Below, piece after piece: positions 55,255 to 64,000 of a stretch of 64,000 nt of DNA. The DNA lies in contig NZ_LR134336.1 of the NCBI RefSeq assembly GCF_900637025.1, positions 1,008,001 to 1,072,000 on the forward strand, in the 5' to 3' direction. Below the pieces are notes generated by a model. It was not told the DNA's origin and made no database searches. It was given only the letters and a program-made list of their open reading frames with translations. Source of the DNA: Streptococcus oralis ATCC 35037 (GTDB lineage Bacteria; Bacillota; Bacilli; Lactobacillales; Streptococcaceae). Each line of letters opens with the position of its first letter. The stretch's first letter is position 1. Made by a program: the position numbers and the translations under genes.

Positions 55255-56547
55255 TTCATCAATAATCGCTTTAAAAATTTCTGCGGAGTTTTCCATCATT
55301 TTACAAAATGCACTATAGGATGAGGCATTCTGAGGGATTTGGATAGACCACTTCTTCAATTGAGATCCATAGCCAGCTAGTTTCCCTATTTCACTATTTA
55401 CTGACTGCTCCATACTAGGAAAAATCAGTCCAGCTTTCTCAGATTTTAAGATATAAGAATAGGAAATCAATTGGAACAAGTCCTCACGGTTAATCCCTTT
55501 TTCAGTGAACTCCAGTTTCTTATATTTTGCATCTAGAACAATCTTTCGTTCTCTGTCATAAAAATCTGGATATACCTTTCGTTTCCCAACAGAAAATACT
55601 GAAATTCCGTCCGTCTTATCTTTATTTCGTGGATGGATGAAACCTTTTGGCAACAAGCTGTGAACATACTCTTCCCAAAGCCAGGCAACATCAAAGAGAA
55701 TACCATGTACCCTTTGAGATTGAGGGCCAAGACCATGCTTTTCTCTACTCAGAATCATCAAGCAGAGTTCCTGTAATTTTCTATACTCTCTGAAATAGGC
55801 GTGTCGAATGGGTTTTATTTTATTCATTCTGATAATCTTAGGACGATCAGCTAGTTTATAAGATGAGGTTACACGAGTAATTTCTGTCATATTTTCACGA
55901 TTACTATCGAGCAGAACTCCGAAACCTTTCTGATTCTTTATGTACTCAATCGTATGCCGAATCAACTGCATGAGTGGATTATCATAGGTAAACTCCCTAG
56001 TAGTATAGGCAATATTTCCCATAAAAGGGAGATTTTTTTTCAGATGATTTCCAACATCTAGTACACCCTTTACATGACTATCGTTATGGAAAAATCGCTG
56101 GTATTCCTTATACAGACCTTTTCTGAGAGCAGCTTGCAGATACTTTGGAAAGAGGTAAACCAAGAGTTGATAAAGCTTATCTTCAGGAGATAGACCGACA
56201 TCTAAACTAGTCAGATTGATATTGAGAACCTTTTGTAAAAGATAATGCAAAAAATGGTCATTACTTTCATCAGAAAAACGAGAGGAAATCGTTAATCTTT
56301 CCTGACCACAGCCCAGAAAACCAATCACATTTCCTGTCTTGATTTTCGGATTAACTGTTTCCAAAATCTTTTGGTCCTTGTCTAAATCAGGAGAATTCAT
56401 CAAATCATTTGGGAAAATAAAAATATTGTCCTCTCGAGATAGGTTATCTAGTGTTCTATCAAGGAGCGCTTGACTTAGGTTGGGATATTGTGCGACAAAG
56501 TCCTCTTTAGCAATTCTATGCTGATTATCAGTGATCCGCATTATCAT
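55237..56547 (-). CDS. mcrC: McrC-type nuclease subunit of a McrBC restriction system
   Basis: 436 residues from the ATG at 56547; a GTG 3 nt earlier and an ATG 6 nt later are other choices, all inside the mcrB 3' end and without a clear ribosome site, so translation is coupled to mcrB. The PD-(D/E)xK nuclease motif is YPDFYDRERKIVLDAKYK (Asp about 328, DAK about 339-341). McrC activates the McrB GTPase and cuts methylated DNA. No neighbouring methylase, as expected for a type IV system. Confidence 0.9.
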   Translation of the reverse strand: MIMRITDNQHRIAKEDFVAQYPNLSQALLDRTLDNLSREDNIFIFPNDLMNSPDLDKDQKILETVNPKIKTGNVIGFLGCGQERLTISSRFSDESNDHFLHYLLQKVLNINLTSLDVGLSPEDKLYQLLVYLFPKYLQAALRKGLYKEYQRFFHNDSHVKGVLDVGNHLKKNLPFMGNIAYTTREFTYDNPLMQLIRHTIEYIKNQKGFGVLLDSNRENMTEITRVTSSYKLADRPKIIRMNKIKPIRHAYFREYRKLQELCLMILSREKHGLGPQSQRVHGILFDVAWLWEEYVHSLLPKGFIHPRNKDKTDGISVFSVGKRKVYPDFYDRERKIVLDAKYKKLEFTEKGINREDLFQLISYSYILKSEKAGLIFPSMEQSVNSEIGKLAGYGSQLKKWSIQIPQNASSYSAFCKMMENSAEIFKAIIDEEVGRK

Positions 56548-58243
56548 CACCAGTATTTTGCCGATCTGTTCGCTCGTTATTTGTCAGATCAAATGCTTTT
56601 TTCAATGTATCCAGAGTTTCAGCCTCCTCATAAGAGCCTCTTAAGTAATCTTCTAAAAGTGGTTTGAGGTAATCAGACCAGAGTAATTCAAAATCATAAT
56701 CCAATTCTTTTAAATTATGGAAATAACTTGGTCCGATATGATAATGACTGTTTAACTCCTGAACGTTTTCGATAGCAGCGTTCAAGTTTCTTAAACGTTT
56801 TTTCGCTTCTTCCTCATGTCCATCTAGTTTCTTATCTAGAATGTATAACTGGCTTTCAGCAGTAACTTCAACAAAACGGAAACGACGACGCATAGCAAAA
56901 TCAAAGGTATCTACTGAACGGTCAATATCATTCATAGTTCCGATGATATAGACATTTTCAGGGATATAAAATTTCTCATCAGTCTCATGTAAATTAGCAT
57001 ATTGGGTAGAAACACTTCCCTTTTCACCACGATAACCAGGGTCAATAGAGAAAAAGAGTTCACCAAAAATCTTTGAAATCTCTCCACGATTGATTTCATC
57101 GATGATGAAAACGAATTTCTTGTCTGTGTCAATTTCTGTTGGAGAAATATAATCTTTCAGACCAAATCTTTTCTTTAAAGTTTCTAGGACTTTTTTTCCT
57201 TGATTACGATAATAAGGCTGTTTCAGATATTTTTCATCTTTATAGAGTTCATAAACATAAGATTTTGTTAAGCAAGTTCCTTGGGCTTTAGTTTCATAAT
57301 TGATATTAAAATTATTTCTACTATTTACTGTGAGATAGGAAAATTCTGTCAAATATTCTTTTTCATCTCTGCTATTTACATATTCAAGATAAAGATCCCA
57401 CGCTTCCTCAAAATTATCTTGGCCTCCAGTTTTCTGAGCTTCTTTAGCCTTCTGGCAAAACTTCTTAAAAATACCATCTTCTAGCTTAAACTCGATAGCT
57501 CCATCACCATTTGATACAGGTCTCAACCCCTCTACAAAATCAGTATAATCATAGGATGGATGAAATTGTACAAATCCGATTTGGTCTTCGTTGCCACCCG
57601 TTAATTCTTTAGCAATTTCTTTAGCAAGATAAGTTTTTCCTGTGCCAGGTGCACCACGGAGGATGAGGTTTTTGGATTTTTTTAATATACCACTATAATT
57701 AAATAAAAAATCATTCCTTAACATAGTTTCACTTTCTAATTTTTTATACTTTTTCCAATTAGGATGATTCAAAAAATAGTCATAGTCTTGAATTATGATT
57801 TCATCACTTGCTGCAAATTTTATTAACTGGTTAGTCTCTTTAGTTCGATACTTAATATCTGATGGAAACCATATTGTTTCTTGCCCCGTAAAGAAAAACC
57901 ACTCCCTCTCTATATACTCTTTTTTCCAAGCAACAATAATGGTATGCCCATCATCTAAAACCTCTTTAACAGTCGCCATTCCACGAATTTTCATCACAGA
58001 AACCTTTAAATCATCTTTCTTTACAAAAGGTAAATTCTTCTTTTTGACATATGTAGATTTAGCAAATAAAACGTCACCTGGTTTAATTTTATTAAACAAC
58101 TTTAACATTCTTTGATACTGTTTATTTTCCTCGTTATTATGCCATCCTAATTCCCACTTTCCTTCTTTCATAAAATATTCAAGATAATCATCATCACCAA
58201 ATTTTGTACCAACAAAAAAATAGTTATTTTGCTCACTGTTCAT
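56528..58243 (-). CDS. mcrB: McrB-type AAA+ GTPase with N-terminal EVE-like domain
   Basis: 571 residues. The first 160 residues resemble an EVE/PUA modified-base reader (NNYFFVG start, GDVLFAK, FFTGQETIW). The AAA+ motor follows: Walker A GAPGTGKT (197-204), Walker B FVFIIDEINRG (377-387) and the McrB signature MNDIDRS (437-443; usual form MNTxDRS). It recognises modified DNA and translocates so that McrC can cut. The reader suggests modified cytosine or adenine; which one cannot be told. AAAGGAG site before the ATG. Confidence 0.93.
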   Translation of the reverse strand: MNSEQNNYFFVGTKFGDDDYLEYFMKEGKWELGWHNNEENKQYQRMLKLFNKIKPGDVLFAKSTYVKKKNLPFVKKDDLKVSVMKIRGMATVKEVLDDGHTIIVAWKKEYIEREWFFFTGQETIWFPSDIKYRTKETNQLIKFAASDEIIIQDYDYFLNHPNWKKYKKLESETMLRNDFLFNYSGILKKSKNLILRGAPGTGKTYLAKEIAKELTGGNEDQIGFVQFHPSYDYTDFVEGLRPVSNGDGAIEFKLEDGIFKKFCQKAKEAQKTGGQDNFEEAWDLYLEYVNSRDEKEYLTEFSYLTVNSRNNFNINYETKAQGTCLTKSYVYELYKDEKYLKQPYYRNQGKKVLETLKKRFGLKDYISPTEIDTDKKFVFIIDEINRGEISKIFGELFFSIDPGYRGEKGSVSTQYANLHETDEKFYIPENVYIIGTMNDIDRSVDTFDFAMRRRFRFVEVTAESQLYILDKKLDGHEEEAKKRLRNLNAAIENVQELNSHYHIGPSYFHNLKELDYDFELLWSDYLKPLLEDYLRGSYEEAETLDTLKKAFDLTNNERTDRQNTGDDNADH

Positions 58244-58339
58244 TTGAATACTCCTTTAATTTACTTTCACAAGTAAGTTCTATTAATATATAGTTCATCT
58301 ATAGCATATCATATCCTATAGAAAAAGAAAAGAACTTCT

Positions 58340-58388
58340 AAAAAAAGCCCAGCGTTAGGAGCTTCAATGACTCTTAACACTAGACTTC
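58340..58388 (-). terminator. Terminator of the leu operon and Sua5-like gene
   Basis: AGTCTAGTGTTAAGAG and CTCCTAACGCTGGGCT pair over 16 positions with one mismatch and several G-T pairs, then TTTTTTT on the minus strand. Confidence 0.82.
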
Positions 58389-58398
58389 TTTTTTTATC

Positions 58399-59178
58399 TT
58401 AGTAATACTCTCCCTGACGGTAGTCCCATGAGTTAAAGGTGTCTGACAGGTGCATCATGATTTTATCAATGTCAAGCCCTTTGCGGATAACGACTGGTGC
58501 TGGTGAGGTTGAACGTGCTCCACCTTGTTCTGGGATGAGTTTTCCGTCCTTATCGACCATAGACACCATCACACCTTGCTCGTAGCGAGTTTCGATTGTT
58601 TTGTCCGGTTGGATGGATGCCACATAGTCGTCTGCCTCGATGACAAGGTCCACTGCTCCTTCTATACGTTCTCCGATACCTTCCACCTTACCGCGGTTTC
58701 CTTTTCCAGATGGGTTAGCTGATGAGGCGTAGACCATTTTACCTTCTTCCCAAAGTTTGGCAGCCAGTTGTTCACCAGCTTTACCAAACTTGATGACAAA
58801 ACAGCTAGTACCACGCACGTCAGTCATAAGTTCTTCACGGCCATCACCGTATGCTTTGAGTTTCTCAAAGGCTTCTGGTTTCCAAGGAAGGATACAACCT
58901 AGAAGAATGTCTTCGTCCCAATGTTTTTGGTAGAAGGCTTCAATTTCTGAGTTGAGTTGTGCTAAAGCGCGTAGCTCGTCCATGCTACCACAAAGTACAA
59001 CACCTGGTTTGTTACGGTTACGCTCTTTAGCTTCAAATTTGCGTTCAAGACCTGCCTTATCGCTCGTCATGATAATGTAACCAACTTTTGTGGGGCAAAC
59101 GATACATCCGCCCTCACCTTTTAAGATTTCATAGCCTTCTTGTGAAAGTGTTCCGTTCCATTGAATGTGTTTTGTCAT
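58399..59178 (-). CDS. Sua5/YciO/YrdC family protein
   Basis: 259 residues. The YrdC-fold core spans about 10-200, with GGCIVCPTKVGYIIM (about 23-37), an RNRNKPGVVL block and SSANPSGKGN (about 152-161). The classical YrdC/TsaC makes threonylcarbamoyl-AMP for tRNA t6A; this protein is a divergent member and may not share that activity. It lies 24 nt after leuD and probably shares the leucine transcript. Confidence 0.85.
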   Translation of the reverse strand: MTKHIQWNGTLSQEGYEILKGEGGCIVCPTKVGYIIMTSDKAGLERKFEAKERNRNKPGVVLCGSMDELRALAQLNSEIEAFYQKHWDEDILLGCILPWKPEAFEKLKAYGDGREELMTDVRGTSCFVIKFGKAGEQLAAKLWEEGKMVYASSANPSGKGNRGKVEGIGERIEGAVDLVIEADDYVASIQPDKTIETRYEQGVMVSMVDKDGKLIPEQGGARSTSPAPVVIRKGLDIDKIMMHLSDTFNSWDYRQGEYY

Positions 59179-59202
59179 AATTCTATTTCCTTTTCTATTT
59201 TT

Positions 59203-59796
59203 CTAATCCTGCCAGTAGGCTGGTCGTTGTTTTTCATAGGCAGCAATCAAGTCTTCATACTGCAAAGTAATGCCGATATCATCCAAACCATTTAAAAGCT
59301 TGTGTTTCCATTCACTATCAATTTCGAAAGTGAATTCTCCAACTGGTGAGATGATTTTTTGTTGTTCCAAGTCTACAGTTACCTGGTCGGTCGGTTTGAG
59401 TTGGGCTAGCTTTTCTCTAACCTCCCTAGGCTGAACAATAGGCAACATGCCATTATTGAGTTCATTATTGTAATGAATGTCCCCAAAAGATCCTGCAATC
59501 ACGACTTTGAAACCATAGTCAGCTAGAGCCCAAGCTGCGTGTTCCCTCGAAGACCCTGCCCCAAAGTTATCCCCTGAGATGAGGATAGTGGATTTGCGGT
59601 ATTCTGGTCGGTTAAAAACAAAGTCTGGATCCTCAGTGTAGTTATCGTCCAGATAACGCCAAGCATACATGAGGTACTTGCCAAAGCCTTTCTTATCAAT
59701 CAACTTGAGAAACTGCTTGGGTAGGATTTGGTCGGTGTCGATGTTATCATTCATGAGAGGAACGGTCGTTCCCGTATAAACTGTAAATTTCTCCAT
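59203..59796 (-). CDS. leuD: 3-isopropylmalate dehydratase, small subunit
   Basis: 197 residues. Swivelling domain with [14 protein letters not shown] (about 18-31) and the substrate motif [17 protein letters not shown] (about 75-91). Combines with LeuC to interconvert 2- and 3-isopropylmalate. It starts 9 nt after leuC. Confidence 0.97.
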   Translation of the reverse strand: MEKFTVYTGTTVPLMNDNIDTDQILPKQFLKLIDKKGFGKYLMYAWRYLDDNYTEDPDFVFNRPEYRKSTILISGDNFGAGSSREHAAWALADYGFKVVIAGSFGDIHYNNELNNGMLPIVQPREVREKLAQLKPTDQVTVDLEQQKIISPVGEFTFEIDSEWKHKLLNGLDDIGITLQYEDLIAAYEKQRPAYWQD

Positions 59797-59805
59797 ATCC
59801 TCTCC

Positions 59806-61188
59806 TTACTGGGCTTCTGGCATCTGTCGAACATCTACGAAACGCCCTGCGATAGCTGCTGCTGCTGCCATGGCTGGACTGCAGAGATGAGTCTTAGCGC
59901 CAAATCCCTGTCTATCTTCAAAGTTGCGGTTACTGGTTGAGGCACAGTGGACCCCATCAGGGACCTTGTCAGGATTCATCCCTAGGCACATTGAGCAACC
60001 AGGGTCTCGCCACTCAAAGCCAGCGTCTAAGAATACTTTATCCAAGCCCAATTTCTCCGCAGCTCGTTTGACAGGACGAGAGCCTGGAACCACGATAGCA
60101 GTTAAGTTAGGAGCTATTTTCTTCCCTTTGACAAATCGCGCGGCCAGTTGTAAATCGCTGAGACGAGCATTGGTACAAGACCCGATAAAGATATAACCTA
60201 GTTCAATATCCGCTGGCTTTTGACCAGGCTCCAAGTCCATGTAATGATAAGCTCGCTCATCATTCATATCCTTAATTTCTGGAAAACTACTGTCAAAGTC
60301 GACGCCCATAGCAGGATTGGTTCCCCAAGTCACCATAGGAGCCAAGTCTGAGACATCCATCCGGATAACCTTATCATAAACAGCATCATCATCGCTGACA
60401 AGCGTCTTCCAGTCAGCAACCGCCTCCTCAAAAGCTTCAGGAACGCATTCCCGTCCCTTGAGATAGTCATAGGTAGTCTGATCTGGATTCATAATTCCCA
60501 TCTTAGAACCAAACTCGATGGACATATTGCAGATGGTCATTCTCTCTTCCATGGTCAGTGCATCAATTGCTTGTCCACGATATTCCACCACATAGCCAAC
60601 ACCACAGGCAACGCCGTACTTGGCAATTAAGGCGAGAATGTAATCCTTAGAATAAACTCCTTTTTGAGGAACACCAGTGAATTCTACCAGCATTTTCTTG
60701 GGTTTGACCTGCCAGAGGGTCTGGGTAGCAAAGACATGCTCGACCTCACTGGTTCCAATCCCAAAAGCGATAGCTCCGAAAGCTCCGTGAGTAGCTGTGT
60801 GGCTATCTCCACAGACGATGAATTTTCCTGGTTGCGTCCGTCCTGTTTCTGGACCTACCATGTGAACGATTCCCTGCTTTTCAGAACCGTGGGCAGCATG
60901 TTCAATTCCAAACTCCTCAACATTTTCAGCAAGCTTATCAATTTGTGCTTTAGAAATGACATCTCGAATATCGTAGATATTGACAGTTGGTACATTGTGG
61001 TCAAAGGTTCCAAATGTCAAGTCTGGCCGTCTCAATCTGCGCCCCGCATCTCGTAATCCTTGAAAAGCTTGGGGACTGGTCACTTCATGAATATAGTGCT
61101 GATCCACATACATGAGTTGGGGTTGTCCTTCTTCTCCTGTGATGACATGGCGGTCCCATAATTTATCAAAAATCGATTTTCCTGCCAT
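59806..61188 (-). CDS. leuC: 3-isopropylmalate dehydratase, large subunit
   Basis: 460 residues, aconitase family. Cluster cysteines are in GSCTNAR (about 346) and [10 protein letters not shown] (two Cys, about 406-409). The [15 protein letters not shown] block is intact. Holds the [4Fe-4S] cluster of the isomerase with LeuD. It follows the DUF1294 gene by 3 nt. Confidence 0.97.
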   Translation of the reverse strand: MAGKSIFDKLWDRHVITGEEGQPQLMYVDQHYIHEVTSPQAFQGLRDAGRRLRRPDLTFGTFDHNVPTVNIYDIRDVISKAQIDKLAENVEEFGIEHAAHGSEKQGIVHMVGPETGRTQPGKFIVCGDSHTATHGAFGAIAFGIGTSEVEHVFATQTLWQVKPKKMLVEFTGVPQKGVYSKDYILALIAKYGVACGVGYVVEYRGQAIDALTMEERMTICNMSIEFGSKMGIMNPDQTTYDYLKGRECVPEAFEEAVADWKTLVSDDDAVYDKVIRMDVSDLAPMVTWGTNPAMGVDFDSSFPEIKDMNDERAYHYMDLEPGQKPADIELGYIFIGSCTNARLSDLQLAARFVKGKKIAPNLTAIVVPGSRPVKRAAEKLGLDKVFLDAGFEWRDPGCSMCLGMNPDKVPDGVHCASTSNRNFEDRQGFGAKTHLCSPAMAAAAAIAGRFVDVRQMPEAQ

Positions 61189-61191
61189 CCA

Positions 61192-61461
61192 TTACCTCCA
61201 AATAAAATATAAGGCTACTAGTGTGGTCACCATCCCGAGAAACCAAACCGTTTTAAAATACCATTTTCTAGTCTTGTGGTGAAAGGTGATTCCTGCCAAC
61301 CAGGCACCAAAACCACCACAAGTAAGGGCTAAAATGAGTAAGATTTTCTCTGGGACGCGCCAAGCACCTCTTCTTGCCTTGGATTTGTCAATGCCATAAA
61401 TCAAGAAAATCAGCAAATTCCAAATCAAGAGGGCAAGCATGATTCCTTCATTTATCTTCAT
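61192..61461 (-). CDS. DUF1294 small membrane protein inside the leu operon
   Basis: 89 residues with three hydrophobic segments (about 6-24, 38-58, 68-87) and the family block IYGIDKSKARRGAWRVPE (around 22-39) plus GGFGAWLAG. It overlaps the leuB stop by 4 nt and lies 3 nt before leuC, so it is translated as part of the leucine operon. Function unknown; tight coupling hints at a role in export or regulation of a leucine intermediate. Confidence 0.85.
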   Translation of the reverse strand: MKINEGIMLALLIWNLLIFLIYGIDKSKARRGAWRVPEKILLILALTCGGFGAWLAGITFHHKTRKWYFKTVWFLGMVTTLVALYFIWR

Positions 61462-62495
61462 AATCTTTCAATGATGGCTTCTGTCATTTCCCTGGTCGAA
61501 GCCTGTCCTCCAATATCTCTTGTTAAAATGCCAGCCGCTAAACTAGCTTCAACAGCACGCTCGATACGCTCCGCATCCTCATAACGTCCAAAGCTGTCTC
61601 TCAGCATCATGGCAACTGACAAAATCATAGAGATAGGATTGGCAATTCCTTGACCTGCAATATCAGGTGCCGAACCATGAATAGGTTCATAAAGACTTGG
61701 ACCTTTTTCAGAATGACTAGCTGATGGCATGACACCAAGTGTGCCTGATAGAACGCTTGATTCATCAGATAAGATATCTCCGAAAAGATTTTCCGTCACG
61801 ATGACATCAAACTTGGCAGGATTGGTAATCATAATCATGGCAGCTGAGTCCACCAACTGGTGTTCCAAGGTCACATCTGGGAAATCCTGCGCGACTTCCT
61901 CAGCTACTCTGCGCCAGAGTTTTGATGTTGCTAGAACATTTTGCTTATCGATACTAGTAACGATTTTTCTGCGACTTCTTGCAATTTCAAATGCCTTGCG
62001 AATGATCCGCTCTACTTCCTCATAGCTGTAGTCGTTGATATCACGCGCTTTGCGCTCTTCAAGGATATGATCCCCAAAGTAAATCCCACCTGTCAACTCA
62101 CGTACCACGACAAAGTCTACACCAGTAATTCGTTCTGGTTTAAGTGGTGACAAATGCTTAAGACTATCAAAGATTTTTACAGGGCGAATATTGGCATAAA
62201 GATTGAGTTCCTTACGAAGAGCCAGCAAGCCTTGTTCAGGTCGAATCGCTGCCCCATCATACTGAGGACTACCGATAGCCGCAAGGAGAATAGCATCTGC
62301 TTCTCTACATGCCTTGAGGGTTTCATCAGGTAAGGGATGCCCCACAGCATCAATACCCGCACCTCCAAAGGGGCGTCTGTCTATCTCATAGTCAAATCCT
62401 GTTTTTGAAGCTAGAGCTTCCAGAACCGCTAAACCAGCTTCCATGATTTCTGGACCGATTCCATCCCCTGCTAGAGCTACTATTTTCTTTGTCAT
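61458..62495 (-). CDS. leuB: 3-isopropylmalate dehydrogenase
   Basis: 345 residues. GDGIGPEIM (about 10-18), RPEQGLLALRKEL, the catalytic YSYEEVERIIRKAFEIARSR region, and the metal Asp in NLFGDILSDESS. Oxidises and decarboxylates 3-isopropylmalate with NAD. It follows leuA by 11 nt. Confidence 0.97.
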   Translation of the reverse strand: MTKKIVALAGDGIGPEIMEAGLAVLEALASKTGFDYEIDRRPFGGAGIDAVGHPLPDETLKACREADAILLAAIGSPQYDGAAIRPEQGLLALRKELNLYANIRPVKIFDSLKHLSPLKPERITGVDFVVVRELTGGIYFGDHILEERKARDINDYSYEEVERIIRKAFEIARSRRKIVTSIDKQNVLATSKLWRRVAEEVAQDFPDVTLEHQLVDSAAMIMITNPAKFDVIVTENLFGDILSDESSVLSGTLGVMPSASHSEKGPSLYEPIHGSAPDIAGQGIANPISMILSVAMMLRDSFGRYEDAERIERAVEASLAAGILTRDIGGQASTREMTEAIIERL

Positions 62496-62506
62496 AGCCT
62501 TCTCCT

Positions 62507-64000
62507 TTACACACTAGGCATGTCTCGGTAGGAAACGCTATGCCCCATCTCACCTGCATTCTCTTTTTGAACAAAAGTATTGGCATTGATATAGGCAATA
62601 GCGGAAGCCTTCAATACATCGAAATCAAGACCTGCTGCGTTAAAGATGGTTTCGGTATCTCTGTTTTCAACAGTGACCAAAACCCGAGCTTGGGCATCGA
62701 TTCCATCTGTTACAGCATCAATGGTATAGGACACCAAGCGGACAGATTGGTTAAAGAACTTATCGATAGCGTTAAAGATTGCTTCAACGGAACCTTGCCC
62801 TGTCGCATTGAATTCGACTTTCTCACCATCCATATTGGCTAGGCTAACGAGCGCTTCAATCTCATTATCTGCATGGGTTTGAAGTTGCAAATCATCAAAG
62901 TGGAATCCTTCTGGATTTTCAACCATGGTTCCAGCTACCAGAGCTCGAATATCTGCATCTGTGATTTCTTGTTTCTTGTCCGCCAGTGACTTGAACTTAG
63001 CGAAGAGTGGTTTGATATCCTCTTCTGTAAAATCTAGGGCTAATTCTCTTAGTTTTTCAACAAAGGCATGGCGACCAGACAATTTTCCAAGCGGAAGACT
63101 ATTACTCTTAACACCGACCAATTCAGGTGTGATGATCTCATAAGTGAGAGGATTTTTAAGGACTCCATCTTGGTGAATACCCGATTCATGAGAGAAGGCA
63201 TTGCCACCAACGACAGCCTTATTTTTAGGAACTGGAATACCCGAGAAGCGAGAAACCATTTCTGACGTATTCATTGTTTCATCCAAAACAATATCACTAG
63301 TTGCTTGGAAGAAATCCTCACGAATCTTCAAAGCAACAGCTACTTCTTCAAGAGCAACATTACCTGCGCGTTCACCGATACCATTAATAGTTCCCTGGAC
63401 GCGTCCAGCACCGTGTTTAATTGCTGTCAAAGTATTTGCAGTTGCCATACCGAGATCATCGTGACAGTGGACACCAAAGACAACTTTATGATCTGATTTA
63501 ATATTTTCAATCAAGTGATCAAAGATACGTGCAAACTCTTCTGGAGTCGTAAAGCCAACTGTGTCAGGGATATTGATATAAGATGCACCTGCATCGACCG
63601 CTGTTTGAACGACTTGTAAGAGGAAATCCAACTCTGTTCTAGTCGCATCTTCAGGAGAGAATTCGACGATTTCAAACTTAGAACGAGCATAAGAAACATG
63701 TTCCTTGATAGCTTCTAAAATCTCTTCCTTGCTTTTATTGAGCTTATACTTGCGGTGAATCGGACTGGTAGCAATAAAGACATGAATTTGAGGATACTTG
63801 GCATCCTTAAGAGCCTCATAACAAGCATCGATATCAGATTTTACAGAACGAGCTAATCCTGTCACTGCTGTTTTTTTCATGGCTTTAGCAATTTTTTGAA
63901 CGGCTATAAATGAATCCGGACTAGCAGCCGGAAAACCAGCTTCAATTACAGAAATTCCCCATTTCTCCAGCTGTCTTGCAATGGAAACTTTTTCCTTTAT
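62507..64000 (-). CDS. leuA: 2-isopropylmalate synthase, 5' end outside the window
   Basis: The reading frame is open from base 64000 without a start: 497 residues are present and about 20-25 N-terminal residues are missing. The in-frame ATG at 63880 is internal, because the sequence upstream (LEKWGISVIEAGFPAAS) is conserved LeuA. Present: the metal motif HCHDDLGMA, the catalytic barrel to about residue 330, and the C-terminal leucine-binding regulatory domain (about 365-480). First committed step of leucine synthesis. The promoter is outside the window. Confidence 0.95.
   Translation of the reverse strand: MKEKVSIARQLEKWGISVIEAGFPAASPDSFIAVQKIAKAMKKTAVTGLARSVKSDIDACYEALKDAKYPQIHVFIATSPIHRKYKLNKSKEEILEAIKEHVSYARSKFEIVEFSPEDATRTELDFLLQVVQTAVDAGASYINIPDTVGFTTPEEFARIFDHLIENIKSDHKVVFGVHCHDDLGMATANTLTAIKHGAGRVQGTINGIGERAGNVALEEVAVALKIREDFFQATSDIVLDETMNTSEMVSRFSGIPVPKNKAVVGGNAFSHESGIHQDGVLKNPLTYEIITPELVGVKSNSLPLGKLSGRHAFVEKLRELALDFTEEDIKPLFAKFKSLADKKQEITDADIRALVAGTMVENPEGFHFDDLQLQTHADNEIEALVSLANMDGEKVEFNATGQGSVEAIFNAIDKFFNQSVRLVSYTIDAVTDGIDAQARVLVTVENRDTETIFNAAGLDFDVLKASAIAYINANTFVQKENAGEMGHSVSYRDMPSV

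Noticed and set aside
63880..64000. ATG at 63880 as the leuA start
   Set aside because: The frame stays open upstream with conserved LeuA sequence, so the true start lies beyond the window edge.
1..64000. CRISPR arrays, IS elements, integrases, BOX/RUP repeats
   Set aside because: No regularly spaced repeats, transposase or integrase motifs, or recognisable BOX/RUP sequences were seen in any intergenic region.

Overview
The window looks like chromosomal DNA of a Streptococcus of the mitis group (S. mitis, S. oralis, S. infantis and relatives, close to S. pneumoniae). The basis is low G+C, the vicRKX operon with a VicK that has one membrane segment and one PAS domain, separate coaB and coaC genes, a niaX-niaR pair, a radC gene with a competence (ComX) box, and a core gene set I recognise from pneumococcus. 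Nearly every base lies in or beside a gene. There are no rRNA genes, CRISPR arrays, insertion sequences or prophage.

Layout. 1-4.1 kb: vicX-vicK-vicR and mutY (minus). 4.2-7.6 kb: relQ-nadK-rluD-like-pta (minus). 7.7-12.5 kb: CYTH protein, prs paralog, cysteine desulfurase, two small DUF genes, rex and a glutamine amidotransferase (plus). 12.5-17.3 kb: radC, pcrA, fhs (minus). 17.5-21 kb: coaB-coaC-panT and niaX-niaR (vitamin uptake and CoA/NAD supply, plus). 21-24 kb: Nudix enzyme, a run of small membrane proteins including three tandem paralogs (one frameshifted), and a GNAT acetyltransferase. 24-30.7 kb: uvrB, the glnPQ-type amino-acid transporter and zwf. 30.8-37.5 kb: ftsY with two HAD phosphatases, a VIT-type metal transporter and a BceAB-type peptide-resistance ABC transporter led by a 36-residue ORF. 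37.8-41.3 kb: an AT-rich three-gene island (CbxX-type AAA+ ATPase, tail-anchored coiled-coil protein, membrane protein with an HNH-like motif). 41.4-49.4 kb: pspC-like gene, sprT, tex, a DUF318 permease pair, two accessory genes and ribF. 49.5-55 kb: smc-rnc, tRNA-Arg(CCG), guaC. 55.2-58.2 kb: McrBC restriction system. 58.4-64 kb: leuA-leuB-DUF1294-leuC-leuD plus a Sua5/YciO-like gene; leuA runs off the right edge.

Most notable: (1) the three-gene island at 37.8-41.3 kb, which I do not recognise as a described system and which resembles a membrane-associated conflict or defence module; (2) four genes (mutY, coaB, tex, ribF) whose -10 box ends exactly 6 nt before the ATG, predicting leaderless mRNAs; (3) a MutY without the four iron-sulfur cysteines; (4) a PRPP-synthetase paralog without the catalytic Lys/Arg loop; (5) three tandem membrane-protein paralogs, one broken by a single-base frameshift in a G run; (6) readable operators for Rex, NiaR, PurR and ComX. 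No database search or computation was run; family names come from motif recognition.
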